Assembly (NCBI RefSeq): GCF_030815985.1
Contig: NZ_JAUSXM010000001.1
Coordinates: 2,294,001 to 2,358,000 of the forward strand
Source of the DNA: Paenibacillus sp. W2I17
GTDB lineage: Bacteria > Bacillota > Bacilli > Paenibacillales > Paenibacillaceae
Length of the DNA: 64,000 nt
Direction of reading: 5' to 3'
Within the stretch, counting starts at the first letter, position 1. The number at the start of each line of letters is the position of its first letter. Under the pieces are notes generated by a model. That model searched no databases and was not told the origin of the DNA. It saw only the letters and a list, made by a program, of their open reading frames with translations. Shown in pieces: positions 60,847 to 64,000 of the stretch. A program made the position numbers and the translations under genes.

Positions 60847-62187
60847 ATGTCGTCAAGTGAATCACTTTCGTGGAGACGGTTATTTTCTTTTTTTGTGCCA
60901 CTTGGCATTTCCGCCTCTCTCGTCACCATTTCTCACGTCATCATAAACAGCACATTAGCACGTTCCGCTCATCCCGAGACGGTTATTGCCAGCTATGCCA
61001 TCGCTGGTAGCTTGTTAACCCTCACGGAACGCCCCTCCACCCTGCTGCGGCAAACCTGTTCCGCACTGGTTCGCGATCGCCTATCCTTTCAGGCCCTCAC
61101 GTTTGTGACCAAAATATTTCTTGCCTGTGTGCTTCTCATTGGGTTTCTCATCGTATACTCTCCCGTCGGTACCGGGGTGTTCAAATACTTGTTTGGTGTA
61201 AGTCCGGATCTGCTGACCAAAGTCATCGACGTATATGAAATTCTCATGTATGTGAGTATCTTTTCAGTGATCCGCAACATCTATCAGGGGATCATCATTA
61301 CGAATAACCGCACCAAGTGGTTAACCATCGGGATGGTATTCCGTTTAGCCGGAATGTACGGCCTTTCCCTCTATTTCATATACACAGACAGCATTGACAG
61401 TGGACGTGTAGGCGCTATCATTTTTGCTGCTGGCATGATGATTGAAGCGCTCGTCAGTTTTCTGGAGGGAAACAGCATCAAGCGCAAAATGCCAGCCAAG
61501 CTTGAGGATCATCCCGTCGAGAGCAAGGGAGACGTATTTCGCTTTTATAAGCCGCTGCTGTTATCCAGCTTTGTAGCGCTGTTCATAGGACCGGTTATTA
61601 ACATCGTACTTGGCAAAACGACCGGGATTGCACTAGCCATTTCGTCCTTTGCCATAGCAAGCAGTCTGATGCAGTTGATGCTAAGCTTCTTTACATACAT
61701 CCATCAGATCGTGCTGAATTTCTACCTTGGGGACGCCAAATTGGTACGAAAATTCGCGCTTGTCACCGGATTTATTCCGTTTGCGATGATGGTGTCGATT
61801 GCCTATACCCCCTTGGGACCATGGGTACTGGAAAATGTCATGAGCGTTCAGGGCGAACTGTTGGAACAAAGTCTGTGGACACTGCGTGCGTTCGTCTTAT
61901 TTCCGCTGATCTTCCCTTTTCTGGATTTCAGCAATGGCCTTATTCTGCTTCGCGGTCAGACAAAAACGATGTTTCGTTCGCAAACGGCGAATGCAATCTG
62001 CACGGTAATTGTGCTGCTTATACTGGTTAGTATTTTCCCTGCGTGGAACGGTATGATTGGCGCTGTTGCCCAATCCCTTGGCCTGCTCGCGGAACTTATC
62101 ATTGTCTGGCTTGTTATCCGGCGCACGAAGCAAGAACCTACGATGTCTGTGCCGAAAGCCCGTAAATCAGCATCCCTGAAAGGGTAA
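60847..62187 (+). CDS. Multi-pass MATE/flippase-like membrane protein
   Basis: This 446-aa protein has about twelve helices. The text SFFVPLGISASLVTISHVIINSTLARSAHPE, then LRGQTKTMFRSQTAN, resembles the MATE/MVF flippase superfamily without the classical MATE motifs. It may export lipids, glycans or drugs. AAAGGAG precedes the ATG. It is divergent from the terpene-synthase gene and followed about 40 bases on by an MFS gene, suggesting a two-gene export operon. Confidence 0.75.
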   Translation: MSSSESLSWRRLFSFFVPLGISASLVTISHVIINSTLARSAHPETVIASYAIAGSLLTLTERPSTLLRQTCSALVRDRLSFQALTFVTKIFLACVLLIGFLIVYSPVGTGVFKYLFGVSPDLLTKVIDVYEILMYVSIFSVIRNIYQGIIITNNRTKWLTIGMVFRLAGMYGLSLYFIYTDSIDSGRVGAIIFAAGMMIEALVSFLEGNSIKRKMPAKLEDHPVESKGDVFRFYKPLLLSSFVALFIGPVINIVLGKTTGIALAISSFAIASSLMQLMLSFFTYIHQIVLNFYLGDAKLVRKFALVTGFIPFAMMVSIAYTPLGPWVLENVMSVQGELLEQSLWTLRAFVLFPLIFPFLDFSNGLILLRGQTKTMFRSQTANAICTVIVLLILVSIFPAWNGMIGAVAQSLGLLAELIIVWLVIRRTKQEPTMSVPKARKSASLKG

Positions 62188-62227
62188 TAAAATCATTGAA
62201 TTGTTATCAGGATTGGAGTCTCTCATC

Positions 62228-63400
62228 ATGAAATTAAGTCACAACGCCCGCCCGGACCAGAACTGGCTGCGGGCTCTCATGTTCACCATCTTTGGTTCCA
62301 CCGTTCTGGTGGTATCCTACTTTCAGCTTTACTTCAGTCATCTGGGCTTCAGTCGGGCTGAGATTGGATATCTCTACGGAATTGGCCCCCTCATCTCTGT
62401 GTTCTCCAATATGTTCTGGAGCATGGCCAGCGACCGCTACCAAACAGTACGCAAAGTGATGATCATTCTGCTTGGTGGCCAATTGATCACAGGGATCATG
62501 CTCGCCAACGCAACAACTTTCGGTCAGGTATTTGTACTCGTAACCCTGTTTTACTTTTTCTATTATCCGGTCTATCCACTCTCCGATACGATGGCTATTA
62601 CAACCGCCAGCAAGTATGGTCGAAATTTCACTTCCATTCGAGTCTTCGGATCGATCGGTTATGCCTTCTTTGCATTAAGTATCGGGTATTTCCTTGGATC
62701 TTTTGGTCCAGCATGGACGATTTGGGTCTGCGTTGGTCTTGCTGCAACTACACTATTGATCAGTTTTCAATTGAAGGATCAACCTTCGGGAAGTAGTAGC
62801 AAAATGGACCTATCAGGGTTATGGTCTATTTTGAAACGCAGAGATGTGCTCACTTTTTTTGGCTGTGTATTTTTGCTCGCCATGGGACATCGCATGAACG
62901 AAGCATTTCTTACCATCACGCTAAAAGATCTGGGTGCCAGCGAGGGGCTGATCGGCTGGTCTTTGCTGATCTCTTCCGTAAGTGAAATCCCCATATTTCT
63001 ACTGCTCAGCAAGTATGGAAACCGTTATAAAGAACTGCCGCTAATCGCTTTTGCTGCACTGATGTATACGGTTCGTTTGCTTCTCATGTCCATATCCGAT
63101 ACACCAGCAGCTGTCGTTGCAATTCAGACGATGCACAGTGTTACCTTTGGTATTTTCTACGTTACGGCGGTCCGCTATATTATTCGCCTAGTTCCGGATG
63201 GCTACAGAGCTACGGGTATGGCTTTGTTCACCATTGTCTGGTCCAGTGCTTCGGGACTTCTTAGTGGAACGTTGGGCGGACTGCTGCTGGAACATGCAGG
63301 CAGACAAACCTTCTATCTCACCGCTATGGCTTTCTCCCTGGCTGCACTGATCGGTTTCGGATTGAAGTTATGGTCCAGCATGACCAATCGTGTCTCCTGA
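62228..63400 (+). CDS. MFS transporter, PPP-type
   Basis: This 390-aa protein has twelve helices and an MFS_1-like pattern: LMFTIFGSTVLVVSYFQLYFSHLGFSRAEIGYLYG, DRYQTVRKVMI in the A-loop, and RVFGSIGYAFFALSIGYFLG. Its family often transports small aromatic acids or drugs; the substrate is unknown. I chose the ATG at 62228, 9 bases after GGAG; a longer frame to 62201 lacks a ribosome site. It shares a transcript with the previous gene. Confidence 0.85.
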   Translation: MKLSHNARPDQNWLRALMFTIFGSTVLVVSYFQLYFSHLGFSRAEIGYLYGIGPLISVFSNMFWSMASDRYQTVRKVMIILLGGQLITGIMLANATTFGQVFVLVTLFYFFYYPVYPLSDTMAITTASKYGRNFTSIRVFGSIGYAFFALSIGYFLGSFGPAWTIWVCVGLAATTLLISFQLKDQPSGSSSKMDLSGLWSILKRRDVLTFFGCVFLLAMGHRMNEAFLTITLKDLGASEGLIGWSLLISSVSEIPIFLLLSKYGNRYKELPLIAFAALMYTVRLLLMSISDTPAAVVAIQTMHSVTFGIFYVTAVRYIIRLVPDGYRATGMALFTIVWSSASGLLSGTLGGLLLEHAGRQTFYLTAMAFSLAALIGFGLKLWSSMTNRVS

Positions 63401-63460
63401 ACACACAGGGAAACATACACCATATTCAACCGTTATTTACACTGAAAATTTTAGAATCAA

Positions 63461-63494
63461 AAAAAGCACAGCCTCCCTTGGGGGACTGTGCTTA
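63461..63494 (-). terminator. Terminator after the cold-shock gene
   Basis: AAGCACAG and CTGTGCTT stem, extended by CTCCC/GGGG pairing, with TTTTTTT on the minus strand. Confidence 0.85.
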
Positions 63495-63555
63495 GGTTCT
63501 TAATATTCAGCTATAAATTTATCATATATAAGAAGTCCGTTGACCGGAAAAATTC

Positions 63556-63753
63556 TTACAGTTTGTTTACGTTAGCTGCTTGAGGACCACGGTTTCCATC
63601 AGTGATTTCGAATTCTACCGCTTGACCTTCTTCCAATGTTTTGAAGCCATCTCCTTGGATTGCGGAGAAATGTACGAATACGTCCTCGCCGCCTTCAACT
63701 GAAATAAAGCCATAGCCTTTTTCTGCGTTAAACCATTTAACTGTACCTTTCAA
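63556..63753 (-). CDS. cspB: Cold-shock protein (CspA/CspB family)
   Basis: This 65-aa RNA chaperone has [32 protein letters not shown] with RNP1 (KGYGFI) and RNP2 (VFVHF). It is a typical OB-fold that melts RNA structure at low temperature. A TTG start lies 8 bases after AGGAGG. Its own promoter and a stem-loop at the very 5' end of the mRNA precede it, and a terminator follows. Confidence 0.95.
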   Translation of the reverse strand: MKGTVKWFNAEKGYGFISVEGGEDVFVHFSAIQGDGFKTLEEGQAVEFEITDGNRGPQAANVNKL

Positions 63754-63774
63754 ATGAAAAACCTCCTAAAAATA

Positions 63775-63790
63775 TCGCCATCTATGGCGA
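63775..63790 (-). promoter_or_regulatory. 5'-terminal stem-loop of the cold-shock mRNA
   Basis: TCGCCA-TCTA-TGGCGA forms a hairpin that begins at about +2 of the transcript and ends about 12 bases before the AGGAGG ribosome site. A stem here can protect the mRNA from 5'-end decay or tune translation with temperature. Confidence 0.5.
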
Positions 63791-63798
63791 ATACCCTT

Positions 63799-63827
63799 AT
63801 TATACTGTATGGGCTTCCATTTTGCAA
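63799..63827 (-). promoter_or_regulatory. SigA-type promoter of the cold-shock gene
   Basis: On the minus strand TTGCAA (63822-63827), a 17-base spacer and TATAAT (63799-63804), predicting a start near 63792. Confidence 0.78.
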
Positions 63828-63915
63828 TTTATCTTTCCATAAATGTCGAAAAAATTTGCTTTGAATCGTAGGGTACGGTATCATTTTACCAAAACCGTTA
63901 GTTTGGAGACTACCT

Positions 63916-64000
63916 ATGATAAAAAAACATGAAATATACAAAACAGACAAGTGGAACATGATGACCGTAGAAGTTCAAGGCAAATATCTCGTACTGCGAG
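63916..64000 (+). CDS. Unknown protein, N-terminal part only
   Basis: This gene runs off the right edge. An ATG, 7 bases after GGAG, opens a frame of 28 codons, MIKKHEIYKTDKWNMM then TVEVQGKYLVLR. It looks cytosolic and beta-rich. The family cannot be told from this much. A promoter-like TTTGCT, an 18-base spacer and TATCAT (63855-63884) lies upstream. Confidence 0.5.
   Translation, partial: MIKKHEIYKTDKWNMMTVEVQGKYLVLR

Overview
The window looks like chromosomal DNA of a Paenibacillus-type, spore-forming Firmicute. The reasons are strong AGGAGG-type ribosome sites, many TTG and GTG starts, Bacillus-lineage families (YqhG/YqhH, YqzE, YkvI, YugP, YtpB, RelQ, Xpt), plant-polysaccharide enzymes (a GH30 xylanase and a PL10 pectate lyase), a GlnR/TnrA-type box on amtB and a 6S RNA. 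No phage, transposase, CRISPR array or rRNA is visible. Both ends cut genes: a sensor kinase on the left and a small unknown gene on the right.

Layout. 0-3.6 kb: a minus-strand sugar ABC importer (lipoprotein, two permeases) followed by a YesM-like sensor kinase, with a perfect cre box upstream. 3.8-7.0 kb: an OatA-like acyltransferase and a flavin reductase. 7.2-7.9 kb: a chloramphenicol acetyltransferase gene with a translation-attenuation leader. 8.0-10.8 kb: B12-dependent ribonucleotide reductase with paired NrdR boxes. 11.1-15.5 kb: yqhH-yqhG, an unassigned RNA-like leader and secreted protein, and yqzE. 15.7-17.3 kb: cell-wall amidase and polysaccharide deacetylase homologue, converging. 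17.7-20.7 kb: xylanase, tRNA-Leu(CAG) and pectate lyase. 21.1-21.8 kb: an NlpC/P60 hydrolase under a c-di-AMP (ydaO) riboswitch.

21.9-29.8 kb: small unknown proteins, xpt, ykvI, a glycosyltransferase, a GNAT enzyme, an acidic protein with three internal repeats, and a HAD phosphatase. 29.8-30.3 kb: a dense block of hairpins and 78-bp tandem repeats. 30.3-36.2 kb: an rRNA modification pair, a thioredoxin-like protein, the alarmone synthetase relQ with a DUF309 gene, and pyrD. 36.5-42.8 kb: a 45-aa membrane peptide, an L,D-transpeptidase, ferredoxin, dinB, a 35-aa membrane peptide, citramalate synthase and a ResA-like protein. 43.0-46.8 kb: a JAMM protease gene antisense to an amtB-DUF294-exonuclease operon behind a GlnR box. 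47.1-52.3 kb: MerR and LysR regulators, YugP protease, rhomboid protease, thiol peroxidase, 6S RNA and a DUF624 protein. 52.5-64 kb: DEAD-box helicase, a frameshifted yitT, a DUF4015 glycosidase-like protein, MATE and MFS transporters, pfkA, a YtpB-like terpene synthase and a cold-shock gene.

Most genes are housekeeping or regulatory and stand as single genes or short operons separated by clear hairpin terminators. The best candidates for something undescribed are the three-way-junction RNA at 14.1 kb with its unknown secreted protein, the hairpin/tandem-repeat block at 29.8-30.3 kb, the long dyad at 10.9 kb, and the nitrogen-controlled amtB-DUF294-exonuclease operon. All structure and family calls were made by eye, with no database search. 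Where several starts were possible I chose the one with the best-spaced ribosome site and said so.
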